A stretch of DNA of 61,091 nt from Bacteroidales bacterium (GTDB taxonomy: Bacteria; Bacteroidota; Bacteroidia; Bacteroidales; UBA932). Under the pieces are notes generated by a model. It saw nothing but the letters and a program-made list of their open reading frames with translations, searched no databases and was not told the DNA's origin. How positions within the stretch are numbered: position 1 is the stretch's first letter; every line of letters starts with the position of its first letter. The position numbers and the translations under genes were made by a program. The stretch lies in assembly GCA_017546585.1 (NCBI GenBank), contig JAFYWC010000117.1, positions 1 through 61,091 of the forward strand, written 5' to 3'. Below, piece after piece: positions 33,487 to 42,267 of the stretch.

Positions 33487-35103
33487 ATGAGGAAATTATA
33501 CATCATCACGGCCATCGCCGTGACTTTCTTTGCTGCGGCGAACGCTGCAGGCCAGTCCAAAAGCTTCAAGCTCGGACAATGGTCCGAAATCCACAATTCC
33601 ATCATCAAGGAACTGAACCGTTCATACGTGGACTCGCTTCCTGTAGACAGGATCCTGAGAGCAGGCGTGGACGCGATGCTCGAAGAACTCGACCCTTACA
33701 CAGTCTATATCCCAGAGGAGGAAAACGAGGATCTCCAGATGATGCTTTCGAACACATACGGAGGCATCGGAGCCATCATCCACAAGCCTAAGGGCAGCAA
33801 TGTGATCATCAACGAACCATATGCGAACTCCCCTGCCACCAAGGCCGGGCTCGTATGCGGCGACGAGATCGTAGCCATCGACGGTGTGCTCACCAAGAAC
33901 CTTGAGATCAAGGAAAGCACAGACAGGATGAAGGGCAAGCCGGGCACTACCGTTGTTTTCACAGTGAAGAAGGGACGCACAGGCGACACCCTCGACATCC
34001 CGGTTGTGCGCGAGAGAATCCACCTTCCTGATGTGGAGATCGCACAGATGATCGACGACACCACAGGCTACCTTCTTCTCGGCGGCTTCACCGAAAACGT
34101 GGGCGCAGAGGTGAGGACAAAGTTCACCGAACTGAAGAAGGCCGGTATGAAAAGGTTCGTACTGGACCTCAGAGGCAACGGCGGAGGCCTTATGGGCGAA
34201 GCCGTGAACATCCTCTCTATCTTCTTGCCTAAGAACACATTGGCAGTCACTTCAAAGGGAAACACAGAAGCGTCATATCACGAATACCGCACTACCCAGG
34301 AGCCCGTGGACACTGAGATGCCGGTAGTCGTGCTCATCGATTCAGGTTCAGCTTCCGCTTCCGAGATCGTTGCCGGAGCCATCCAGGACCACGACAGAGG
34401 AACCATCATCGGCACCCGCAGCTACGGCAAGGGCCTCGTGCAGTCGATCCGTCCGCTTCCGTACAACGGCCAGATGAAGCTGACCACAGCGAAATACTAC
34501 ACTCCTAGCGGACGCTGCGTGCAGGCGATCGACTACAGCCACCGCAACGAGGACGGCAGCGTAGGACACATTCCGGACTCGCTCACAAAGGAGTTCAAGA
34601 CCGCATCAGGACGCATTGTCCGCGACGGCGGCGGCATTACGCCGGACGTGACCATCAAGCCGAAGGAGTACAGCAGACTTGTATATGCACTCGTGCTCGG
34701 AGGCATCATCGACCAGTATTCGATCGACTATTCACGCAGACACAGCAGCATTCCTGCAGTGGAGGAATTCCACTTCGGAGACTCTGATTTCGAGGACTTT
34801 ATAAAATTTGCCAAGACTCAGGAGTTCGACTACCGCAGCAGCGCAAAGACTCTGTATGACCAAATGAAGAAGGAGCTCGAGAAGGACGGACTCGCAGAGT
34901 CTATGTCCGAAGAGCTGAAGGCTATGGAGAAGGCTCTTGATATGGAAAAGGAGAAGTTCCTCCGTCTGAAGAAGGATGAGATCATTCCGTTCATCGAAGA
35001 AGAGCTTGCCACACGCTACTGGTACCAGGAGGCCGGCGTGAAAGTGCGCTTGCGCTACGATGACCAATTGGAGAAAGCGCTTGGAGTGAAGATGCTGTTT
35101 TAA
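33487..35103 (+). CDS. S41-family C-terminal processing protease with PDZ domain
   Basis: Periplasmic or outer-membrane-associated carboxy-terminal protease of 538 residues. The start at 33487 (MRKLYIITAIAVTFFAAANAAG) gives a signal peptide; the in-frame ATG at 33421 overlaps the -7 box and is unlikely. A short helical leader (IHNSIIKELNRSYVDSLPVDRILRAGVDAMLEELDPYT) precedes a PDZ domain (about 70-160, NTYGGIGAII...ANSPATKAGLVCGDEIVAIDG). The catalytic S41 domain follows, with LDLRGNGGGLM, Ser in SGSASASEIVAGA (about 288) and Lys in RSYGKGLVQ (about 314). The C-terminal 130 residues are charged and helical. Its partner substrates are unknown. Confidence 0.94.
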   Translation: MRKLYIITAIAVTFFAAANAAGQSKSFKLGQWSEIHNSIIKELNRSYVDSLPVDRILRAGVDAMLEELDPYTVYIPEEENEDLQMMLSNTYGGIGAIIHKPKGSNVIINEPYANSPATKAGLVCGDEIVAIDGVLTKNLEIKESTDRMKGKPGTTVVFTVKKGRTGDTLDIPVVRERIHLPDVEIAQMIDDTTGYLLLGGFTENVGAEVRTKFTELKKAGMKRFVLDLRGNGGGLMGEAVNILSIFLPKNTLAVTSKGNTEASYHEYRTTQEPVDTEMPVVVLIDSGSASASEIVAGAIQDHDRGTIIGTRSYGKGLVQSIRPLPYNGQMKLTTAKYYTPSGRCVQAIDYSHRNEDGSVGHIPDSLTKEFKTASGRIVRDGGGITPDVTIKPKEYSRLVYALVLGGIIDQYSIDYSRRHSSIPAVEEFHFGDSDFEDFIKFAKTQEFDYRSSAKTLYDQMKKELEKDGLAESMSEELKAMEKALDMEKEKFLRLKKDEIIPFIEEELATRYWYQEAGVKVRLRYDDQLEKALGVKMLF

Positions 35104-35116
35104 AGATTGCCACGTC

Positions 35117-35245
35117 GTTGCACTCCTCGCAATGACGTAAAGGGATGCACTCCTCGCAATGACGTACAGGGTTGCACTACTCGCAATGACGCAGAGGGCT
35201 GCACTACTCGCAATGATATGAAAGGTTGCGCAATGACGTATAAAG
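35117..35245. repeat. 27-bp tandem repeat, five units, derived from the REP family
   Basis: Units start at 35117, 35144, 35171, 35198 and 35225. The first four are exactly 27 bp and the last is 21 bp after loss of six bases. Each contains GCAATGA preceded by TGCAC and differs by one to several bases. A partial REP end (AGATTGCCACGTC) precedes the array at 35104-35116. It fills the gap between the S41 and HAD genes; no gene is seen in the gap. Confidence 0.85.
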
Positions 35246-35255
35246 AGATGAGACT

Positions 35256-35879
35256 ATGATTGTACTGTTCGATTTCGATGGCGTAATCGCCGACACAGAA
35301 AGCCAATATACCGTATTCTGGAACGAGATGGGAAAGAAGCATCTCGGAGCGGAGAACTTCGGTCTGACCATCAAGGGACAGACCTTCAAGCAGATAACAA
35401 AATACTTCGCCGAGAACCTCAGCGTGCTCTTCGATGTCATCGAGCCGCAGTTGAACGAATTTGAGGTGAATATGTCATACGACTATGTACCAGGTGCGCT
35501 TGAGTTCATCAAGGAACTCAAGGCCGCCGGCATCCGCACAGCGATCGTCACAAGCTCACACAACGTCAAGATGGCCAATGCATACAGGGCACACCCTGAA
35601 CTTCCAGGCCTCGTTGACGCCATCCTCACAAGCAACGATTTCACCAAGTCGAAACCGGACCCTGAATGCTTTCTGAAAGGTATGGAAGTGCTTGGAGGCA
35701 CACCGGAAGAGACCATCGTATTCGAAGACTCGCTTCACGGAATCAACGCCGGACGTGCAGCTGGAGCAAAGGTGATCGGTCTCACCACAACAAACAAGAG
35801 CGAGGTTCTCACCCCGCTCTGCGATATGGTAATCGACGACTTCGTCGGCTTCAGCCTCAAAGACATCGAGTCTTTATAA
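35256..35879 (+). CDS. HAD-superfamily phosphatase, beta-phosphoglucomutase-like
   Basis: Cytoplasmic phosphohydrolase or phosphomutase of 207 residues. HAD motif I is FDFDGVIADT (nucleophile Asp6, acid/base Asp8), motif II is IVTSSH, the motif III Lys is in KSKPDPECF, and motif IV is VFEDSLHGINAGRAAG. The helical cap between motifs I and II marks subfamily IA (YniC/PGMB type). The substrate cannot be fixed; sugar phosphates are usual. Its TAA lies inside TTATAA (35874-35879), which also supplies the stop of the convergent CotH gene. Confidence 0.9.
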   Translation: MIVLFDFDGVIADTESQYTVFWNEMGKKHLGAENFGLTIKGQTFKQITKYFAENLSVLFDVIEPQLNEFEVNMSYDYVPGALEFIKELKAAGIRTAIVTSSHNVKMANAYRAHPELPGLVDAILTSNDFTKSKPDPECFLKGMEVLGGTPEETIVFEDSLHGINAGRAAGAKVIGLTTTNKSEVLTPLCDMVIDDFVGFSLKDIESL

Positions 35880-37487
35880 CTTGTTGAGTTCCTTGTTCAT
35901 CCACTCGACTCTGCGATCGTAGAAGTCCTTCAGGAAAGCGACTTCCGCTTCGTACGAGCCCTCTGACGGTACTCCTACCCAATCCACGACCTCATTGATG
36001 TCCCACACCTCGAAGTTGCGCTGCTGGGCCTTGTCGAGAATCTTCACCTGCTCATCAATGAAGGCAGAAGTGGCTTTAATCTGCGGATAAAGCTCATTCC
36101 AGCGGTTCTTCAGTCTGGTCGCAAATGCAGGATCCTTGAGCATTCGGTTGAACCAGTTGTGTCCAGGAGTACAATCCGGCTTGTAATCCTTGATGTAGAA
36201 TCCCTCCGGATCGCTGAGCCAGCCTGTGTTGCCGAATGTCAGGTCGAAGTCCCAGAGATGATACATCTCCAGCTTTCCGCCCTTCTTCTTGGTGATGAAC
36301 GAGCTCTTGCGAAGGTTGCCGTCAGTGTTCTTCGCAAGTTCCTGGACGATGTAGTAATCAATGAACGAGTCTACATCGATATATTTCGCGTATCCCTTTT
36401 CAGGGTCTGCACGATTTGCATCATCATACAGCACTGCCTCGAAATCCGCGAACCACTGGGTGATTTCATTGTACAGTTCTGCAGAAGGCTCCTCAGGGTC
36501 GCTGAACATCATCGGAACGCCCATTCCGGTCCACCAGCAGGTAGTCTCATCCTGCTGCTGCTCGATCTCGAGATATACATCACCCGCATCAACGTCGATG
36601 TTCACCCTGTCCTTGTGCACCTTCTTGTGCTCACACAGAGTATAGACGCCTTGATACTCATTGTTCAGATACACATCCACGCTGTACATATGCGGTGTCC
36701 AAGAAAAGCCGCAGATTTCCGACAGCCTCATAGCCAAGATGTTACGCACCAGCGTTCTGTCCGAATAGTTTGCAAGTATCGCCCACTCCTTGTCTGCGCC
36801 CATTCCGAAGATCGAAGCCTTTTCCTTCAGCTTGATCTTGTACGGCTTCTTAGGGAAGCTCCAGGTCGAGTTGCCTCGTCCGCGGATGCCCATCGGCGCT
36901 GTGAACTCAGTGACATCGCTATACAGCTTTTCCGGATCCTTGATGGTTATCGTACCGTCCACATAGTTCTCCTTGTCATAGATGCCCTTGCCGCCTGTGT
37001 TGATATAAAGGGCAGGGATATTCTGACGGCGCTGGAGTTCTTCCTCCGCAACTTTTGCGGCAGACTTGAATCTCAGGAGCACACGGTTGCTCAACTGCAT
37101 ATACAGGTCAGTCGAATCGAAATACACGTACACAGGCTGCGCCTCTTCCTTAGGAACAGAAGCCGACTGGGCCTTGATTCCCAGCACCACGCCGTCGACC
37201 GACCAATAATATGTACCCACTACCACGTAAATGTTAGGAAGCGGCTTGGAAGTATGGTCGTGAATGTCGAACGACGAAAGAGGCACAGTTACCTTTGAGC
37301 CGTCCTCGAAAACCACCGTATTGGCTCCGTCCGACCTCAACACTTCCTTATACAGCTTGCCCGCATCGTATGCAGAAAGGAGTTCATCGTATCCGGGGAT
37401 TGTCTTGTCCCCTTCTGCAGGCTGCTTCTCGCAGGATGCAAGGAGCACTGAAAGCATCAGTGCGAATGTGTACAAAATTCGTTTCAT
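35874..37487 (-). CDS. CotH-kinase-domain lipoprotein
   Basis: Lipoprotein of 537 residues (SVLLASC) with a CotH-type atypical kinase fold (about 195-500). Visible motifs are IRGRGNSTWSFPKKPYKIKL, ANYSDRTLVRN, LNNEYQGVYTLCEHKKVHKDRVNI, ELAKNTDGNLRKSSFI and YHLWDFDLTFGN (about 405-415), the last holding the metal-binding Asp. The first 190 residues are an additional domain typical of Bacteroidota versions. It is the last gene of the second polysaccharide operon, starting 3 bp after the upstream GH16 stop. Extracytoplasmic CotH proteins in this phylum have no settled role; protein or glycan phosphorylation is a guess. Confidence 0.9.
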   Translation of the reverse strand: MKRILYTFALMLSVLLASCEKQPAEGDKTIPGYDELLSAYDAGKLYKEVLRSDGANTVVFEDGSKVTVPLSSFDIHDHTSKPLPNIYVVVGTYYWSVDGVVLGIKAQSASVPKEEAQPVYVYFDSTDLYMQLSNRVLLRFKSAAKVAEEELQRRQNIPALYINTGGKGIYDKENYVDGTITIKDPEKLYSDVTEFTAPMGIRGRGNSTWSFPKKPYKIKLKEKASIFGMGADKEWAILANYSDRTLVRNILAMRLSEICGFSWTPHMYSVDVYLNNEYQGVYTLCEHKKVHKDRVNIDVDAGDVYLEIEQQQDETTCWWTGMGVPMMFSDPEEPSAELYNEITQWFADFEAVLYDDANRADPEKGYAKYIDVDSFIDYYIVQELAKNTDGNLRKSSFITKKKGGKLEMYHLWDFDLTFGNTGWLSDPEGFYIKDYKPDCTPGHNWFNRMLKDPAFATRLKNRWNELYPQIKATSAFIDEQVKILDKAQQRNFEVWDINEVVDWVGVPSEGSYEAEVAFLKDFYDRRVEWMNKELNKL

Positions 37488-37490
37488 ATT

Positions 37491-38636
37491 CTATTTTTTC
37501 TGGAATACACGGACATAGTCCACTTCCATTTCTGCAGGTCCGTTGCTGAGCGCGGTCACTTGATTGATGTCCCAGATCTGAGGGAAGTTGCCACCGACAG
37601 CAAGGTTAAGAAGAATGAAGTTGTCTTTGCGGAACTCATTGTCACCGAAGTCCTTGATAGACATCTTGAAATATGGTTTTGCGTTCGGATCGGTATCAAG
37701 ATCGATATACATCGCTATCTGGTTCTCATCCCAGATGCAGGTGAATGTATGGAACTGACCGTTCTGGACAGAGTAGCTGTTGGTGTAGCTTGGTCCGTAA
37801 TATGCGTGGCCCGGCTCTCCCCAGTGGCAAGCTCCGTTGAGGAACTTCTCCTGGGTTCCGTTATTGATTCCTCCCACGTTGCCCATCTCAAGGATATCTG
37901 TCTCGCCGCAGTTCGGCCATCCCTTCGATCCGAAGTCATTTCCCATCATCCAGAATGCCGGCCAAAGACCGTTCGCAGTCTTGGGAAGCTTGATGGAAGC
38001 AGTCACATAACCATATTTGAAATACACCTTGCCGAGAGTGATAAGGCGAGCAGAGGTGGCTGTCGCTCCCTGATAACTTTCCTTGCGGGCTGTGATCACG
38101 AGCTTGCCGTCGCGCACATCCACATTTTCTGTCCTGTCTGTATAATACTGGAGTTCAGCATTACCCCAGCCATTGCTTCCGCGACCGATCTCGCAGGTCC
38201 AGTTGTCTGTATTCAAGGCCGGTCCGTCGAACTCGTCGCTCCACAGAAGCTTGTATCCCTCCGGAATGAACATAGCCTCACCTGTGGTGCTGGTCTCCTG
38301 AGTGATCTTCACCTCAACTGAAGAACTGTGGGTACGGAACTTCAGGGTGTTCACCCTGGACTCGGTAAGGATATTCTTCTTGATCGTAACCTTCACCTGA
38401 GTCTCCCCTTTCAGTCCTCCGGTAGGAGATACTGTACACCAGGACTGGTCCGAGAGAGAAGAACCCCACTCTGACTCAGCCACAACTGTAACGAACACCT
38501 CCTGTTCCTCAAAATCGACAGTGATTTCCTTAGGATTTACATCTATCGAGCCTCCGGTAGGCCTCTGGTCGTCGGCCTTGTCAGTGCAGGAGGCAAGCAA
38601 CAGAGTTATAGCCAGCAATTTAGTTATCATCTTCAT
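37491..38636 (-). CDS. BACON-GH16 beta-glucanase-like lipoprotein (A)
   Basis: Lipoprotein of 381 residues (TLLLASC). A BACON domain (about 30-115, VNPKEITVDFEEQEVFVTVVAESEW) precedes a GH16 beta-jelly-roll. The catalytic signature is GETDILEMG (nucleophile and acid Glu, about 247-252), with flanking WPAFWMMGNDFGSKGW and the closing MEVDYVRVFQKK. The motif fits the laminarinase/endo-beta-1,3(4)-glucanase group, although GH16 also contains beta-galactanases. It starts 2 bp after the other GH16 gene ends and shares its BACON-GH16 layout, so the pair probably arose by tandem duplication. Substrate is unproven. Confidence 0.93.
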   Translation of the reverse strand: MKMITKLLAITLLLASCTDKADDQRPTGGSIDVNPKEITVDFEEQEVFVTVVAESEWGSSLSDQSWCTVSPTGGLKGETQVKVTIKKNILTESRVNTLKFRTHSSSVEVKITQETSTTGEAMFIPEGYKLLWSDEFDGPALNTDNWTCEIGRGSNGWGNAELQYYTDRTENVDVRDGKLVITARKESYQGATATSARLITLGKVYFKYGYVTASIKLPKTANGLWPAFWMMGNDFGSKGWPNCGETDILEMGNVGGINNGTQEKFLNGACHWGEPGHAYYGPSYTNSYSVQNGQFHTFTCIWDENQIAMYIDLDTDPNAKPYFKMSIKDFGDNEFRKDNFILLNLAVGGNFPQIWDINQVTALSNGPAEMEVDYVRVFQKK

Positions 38637-38638
38637 AT

Positions 38639-39748
38639 CTATTGTTTCTGAAAAACTCTTACATAGTCAATTTCATAAGTCGCAGGGAGACAGCTCTCAT
38701 CCACGCCGTACATTCCGCCCCAGTCACCTCCCCAGGCAAGGTTCAGTTTGAGTTCGAACGGCTTGTTGAACGGCCAGGTTTCGGCATTGCGTCCCTGCGG
38801 ATAGTCGTCAGGATTATAGTAGAACAGCTGTTCTCCATCCACGAACGACCTTATATATTCAGGAGTCCACTCCAAAGCGTAGATATGGAACTCGTCCATC
38901 ACTCCCGCAATCTTTCTTGCTGCAGTCTTCTGCGTACCTACAGCGTGATAGTAGGCCTTGCAGTGAATCGAAGAAGACACCTCGGTAGGAACACAGCCCA
39001 CGTGTTCCATAATGTCGATTTCGCCTCCTTCAGGCCAACCCGACCAGACAGACGGCATCATCCAGAATGCCGGCCAGGTACCCTTGCCCTTCGGTAGTTT
39101 AAGGCGTGCCTCAAAGTAGCCGTAGGTCCAGTTTTCCTTTGTGTTCACTCTCGCCGAATACACCCTGCTTCCGCTCTTTATGGCGCGGATCTTCAGCGTG
39201 CCGTCACTTACATCGGCTGTGACGATGTCGCCGATCTTTCCGGCAACATATGTCTGCAGTTCATTGTTGACCCATCCCGGTTCTGCAGTCTCATACCACC
39301 ACTTGCTCTCGTCAGGCATAGTCAGCGAAGGGTCGTCAAACTCATCGTTCCACACAAGTTCATATCCTTCCGGAGCCAGGGCATCATCTCCCATACCCTC
39401 TTGAGCAACAGGTATTTCCACTCTACCTGACGCAGTTCTGAATGTCAGCACAGACTCTCTTGCCTTAGAGCCATAGTTAGCCTCTGCAATCACCTTGATT
39501 TCCGCCTTGCCCTTGCCGCCGCCGGTAGGCACGGTCTTAAGCCATTTGTCTTTCGCGAAAACGCCCCAGTCTGTATCGGCGTTCACTTCAAGAGTTATGT
39601 CCTGGGCCTCCGAAGTCAGGGCAACTGACTGAGGAGTGACCTGAATATGGATTTCAGCAGAGTCACCTCCCTGCGCAGGGCCGTTCTCGGTGCAAGAGCA
39701 TCCGATGAATGCGAATATGGTGAATATCGGAAGAATGTTGAATTTCAT
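38639..39748 (-). CDS. BACON-GH16 beta-glucanase-like lipoprotein (B)
   Basis: Lipoprotein of 369 residues (signal MKFNILPIFTIFAFIGC). A BACON domain (about 30-120) is followed by GH16 with catalytic motif GEIDIMEHVG (about 243-248), WPAFWMMPSVWSGWPEG and the ending YEIDYVRVFQKQ. The loops around the active site differ clearly from the neighbouring GH16 (for example HCKAYYHAVGTQKTAAR), which suggests different cleavage preferences. It lies 58 bp after the binding-protein gene. Confidence 0.93.
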   Translation of the reverse strand: MKFNILPIFTIFAFIGCSCTENGPAQGGDSAEIHIQVTPQSVALTSEAQDITLEVNADTDWGVFAKDKWLKTVPTGGGKGKAEIKVIAEANYGSKARESVLTFRTASGRVEIPVAQEGMGDDALAPEGYELVWNDEFDDPSLTMPDESKWWYETAEPGWVNNELQTYVAGKIGDIVTADVSDGTLKIRAIKSGSRVYSARVNTKENWTYGYFEARLKLPKGKGTWPAFWMMPSVWSGWPEGGEIDIMEHVGCVPTEVSSSIHCKAYYHAVGTQKTAARKIAGVMDEFHIYALEWTPEYIRSFVDGEQLFYYNPDDYPQGRNAETWPFNKPFELKLNLAWGGDWGGMYGVDESCLPATYEIDYVRVFQKQ

Positions 39749-39806
39749 AGTGTAAATTTAAAAGGCAGGGGCAAGGCCGAAGCCTTGTCCCCACCTGTAT
39801 GAAAAA

Positions 39807-42230
39807 TTAGATTGATTCGCGGAATACGATATCCTTTACAGTCACCTCAGTGCCAGCAGGATTTCCTCCGAAATCAAAGAAGAGGCTGATCTTCTCCATA
39901 TCGATGCCGTCCATTCCCACTACTGCATAAACATAATCCTCATATGCTGTGATCTTATGCTTGTCAGCAAAGTAGAACGTATTGTCGTCACCGGTCTTGG
40001 TCAGCTTTATGGTCATACCAGGAAGATCCTGAGTCGAGTTGACCACGCAGTAGAAGTCATACTTCTTGCCGGCCTGTGACGAAAGGTCAGTACGGAATGC
40101 GACCTGTGCCTGCCACTGATCTGTAGTAGCCTCAGGAAGAACCACTGTAAGGCTGTTTCCTTCAACTGTGGTTTCAGGATCTTCGATCTGAGCCCAACCT
40201 GGAGCGTAGTAGTAGAACATCTCCTCAACAGTCATTGAAAGCCAGAGGTTTGTTCCTGCTGTAGGGTCGAACTCAGGAGTCTCAGGCTCCGGTGCAGGAG
40301 TCTCCTTTGACTCGCGGAGAACGATATCCTTCACAACCACTGTAGAGCCGCCCTGTCCGCCACCGAAGTCGAATACGAGCTTGAGGTTGGCGCAATCGAT
40401 GCCAGGAGCAGCATATACATCAAGAACGAAGTCCTCATATGCTGTGAGAGCATAACGGCCGTCTGTGATGATAGCGCCGTCATCGTCCTGTGCACAAAGC
40501 TTCACTGTCACGCCTGGGTGATCCGCTGTAGAGTTGAGCACGAGGTGGAAGTCATAAGTCTTGTCTGCTGCTGTAGCAATGCCGGTGTTCTGGAAGAAGA
40601 ACTGGCCCTGCCACTGCTGACCGCCGAGACCCTCAGGAAGAACAAATGTGTGAGTGCCGCCCTCTGAAGTGATGGTGGCGTTGTCGATTGCACCCCAGTC
40701 ATTGTTTGCAAACCAGAAGTGGTGGTCTGTTGTCACAGCCGAGTTCCACATATTGTCTGCTGCAGAAGGATCGAAAGGTGCCGGACCAGCCTGTCCGCCG
40801 CCGTCGATATGCTCCTGAAGGATGATATCCTTCACAACTACTGTAGAACCTGCCTGTCCGCCACCGAAGTCGAATACGAGCTTGAGGTTGTCACAGTCGA
40901 TACCAGGAGCTGCCACTACCTTGAGTACGAAGTCCTCGAACGCAGTGAGGGCGTAACGGCCGTCTGAGATGATCGCAGCATCATCATCCTGTGCGCAAAG
41001 CTTCACTGTCATACCTGGATGATCTGCCGATGAATTGATCACCATATAGAAATCATATGTCTTGTCGGCAGAAGTTGCGATGCCTGTGTTCTGGAAGAAG
41101 AACTGGCCCTGCCACTGCTGACTTCCGAGTCCCTCAGGAAGTACAAATGTGTGAGTACCGCCGTCTGAAGTGATTGTAGCATTGTCAATCTGACCCCAAT
41201 CGTTGTTTGCGAACCAGAAGTGGTGATCTGTTGTCACAGCGTTCTTCCAGAGGTTGCGGTCAGAGTTCGGATCGAATACGACATCTCCTGCACCTGGCTT
41301 CTCTGGCTCTGGAGCAGCAGATCCCTCAACAACGAACTCATACTTCCAAGCGATTGCACCGTTGTCATTCACAAGGGCGAGCTTCTTGGTGTTTGTTCCC
41401 TCGAGAATCTTGTAACGTGGATTTGTAGTAATAGCCTCAGGGTTAGGGATGTACGAAAGGTTCTTGCCTTCAGGAAGCACGAGATATACCTCCTCGATAC
41501 CTGCAGCATTCCACTCTCTTTCGAACGAGTAGTCAGTAGTGTACTTCTCGATAGGAACGAGGTAGTCGTTGCCGTCATTGGTGTTGTACTCAGGACCGAA
41601 ACCGGAATCCTTGTTTACGTATACCATTCCGCCTTCACCTGGATCGTATGTGTACTTGCCGTCCTTTGTGAAAGTAAGTCTGTCGTCATAGAGACCCCAG
41701 TCCTTCTTCTCGTCCGGACCTGCAGCCCACCAGTTTGTACCGTCAGTACCCGGCTCGCCACATCCGAAGTGAGACTTCACTGTAGAGTTCCACTCCCATA
41801 CCTTCTGGTCGCTTCCAGCGAAGAATGTGATATACTTCGAAGGATCGAACGGATCACGATAAGTGTTCTCGATCACGAAATTGCCCATCTTTGAACCGAG
41901 GGAGATACCGTTGGCATTGTATGCCTTCACCTCCACCTTGTGAGTTCCTTCCTCACGGAAACGGAGAGTGACGCCGTTGCCTGTGTAGCAGAACTGCTTT
42001 CCAGGCTTGCCGTCGATCAGTTCCTCGCCGAAGATCCAGATAGGAACAAGGCCAGGATTGGTCACCGAGAATGTCACATAGTTTGTCGTGTTGTCCACAA
42101 CGATCTTAACGTCCAGTTCATCAGCAACAGGAAGCTTGCTCTGATCCGGCTCGACAATCTCAGGTGAACAGCCTGCTGCAAACAAGGTTGCCACCAGGGC
42201 AGCGGCCATATATTTGAAAATTCTCTTCAT
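39807..42230 (-). CDS. Surface glycan-binding lipoprotein with three tandem C-terminal modules
   Basis: Lipoprotein of 807 residues (TLFAAGC) in the SusE-equivalent position. It has an N-terminal PKD/Ig-like domain (about 35-120, NYVTFSVTNPGLVPIWIFG), a middle domain (about 125-315, YITFFAGSDQKVWEWNSTVKSHFGCGEPG) and then three repeats of about 165 residues, each opening FDPxxxxxxW. Repeats 1 and 2 are nearly identical (VTTDHHFWFANNDWG, HTFVLPEGLG, QQWQGQFFFQNTGIAT), and repeat 3 is diverged. The modules look like jelly-roll carbohydrate-binding domains. Tandem duplication at DNA level is visible between about 40320-40740 and 40830-41260. Glycan specificity is unknown. Confidence 0.88.
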   Translation of the reverse strand: MKRIFKYMAAALVATLFAAGCSPEIVEPDQSKLPVADELDVKIVVDNTTNYVTFSVTNPGLVPIWIFGEELIDGKPGKQFCYTGNGVTLRFREEGTHKVEVKAYNANGISLGSKMGNFVIENTYRDPFDPSKYITFFAGSDQKVWEWNSTVKSHFGCGEPGTDGTNWWAAGPDEKKDWGLYDDRLTFTKDGKYTYDPGEGGMVYVNKDSGFGPEYNTNDGNDYLVPIEKYTTDYSFEREWNAAGIEEVYLVLPEGKNLSYIPNPEAITTNPRYKILEGTNTKKLALVNDNGAIAWKYEFVVEGSAAPEPEKPGAGDVVFDPNSDRNLWKNAVTTDHHFWFANNDWGQIDNATITSDGGTHTFVLPEGLGSQQWQGQFFFQNTGIATSADKTYDFYMVINSSADHPGMTVKLCAQDDDAAIISDGRYALTAFEDFVLKVVAAPGIDCDNLKLVFDFGGGQAGSTVVVKDIILQEHIDGGGQAGPAPFDPSAADNMWNSAVTTDHHFWFANNDWGAIDNATITSEGGTHTFVLPEGLGGQQWQGQFFFQNTGIATAADKTYDFHLVLNSTADHPGVTVKLCAQDDDGAIITDGRYALTAYEDFVLDVYAAPGIDCANLKLVFDFGGGQGGSTVVVKDIVLRESKETPAPEPETPEFDPTAGTNLWLSMTVEEMFYYYAPGWAQIEDPETTVEGNSLTVVLPEATTDQWQAQVAFRTDLSSQAGKKYDFYCVVNSTQDLPGMTIKLTKTGDDNTFYFADKHKITAYEDYVYAVVGMDGIDMEKISLFFDFGGNPAGTEVTVKDIVFRESI

Positions 42231-42267
42231 AATAAATTTCGTTTAATATTCACCAGCACAGCTGCCG

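Noticed and set aside
35117-35245. Possible CRISPR array
   Set aside because: Units are directly adjacent with no unique spacers, and no cas gene is nearby.
35100-35342. Minus-strand open frame encoding a nine-residue repeat across the 27-bp array
   Set aside because: The repeat keeps the frame only because its period is a multiple of three. The frame has no start context and runs into the HAD gene on the other strand.
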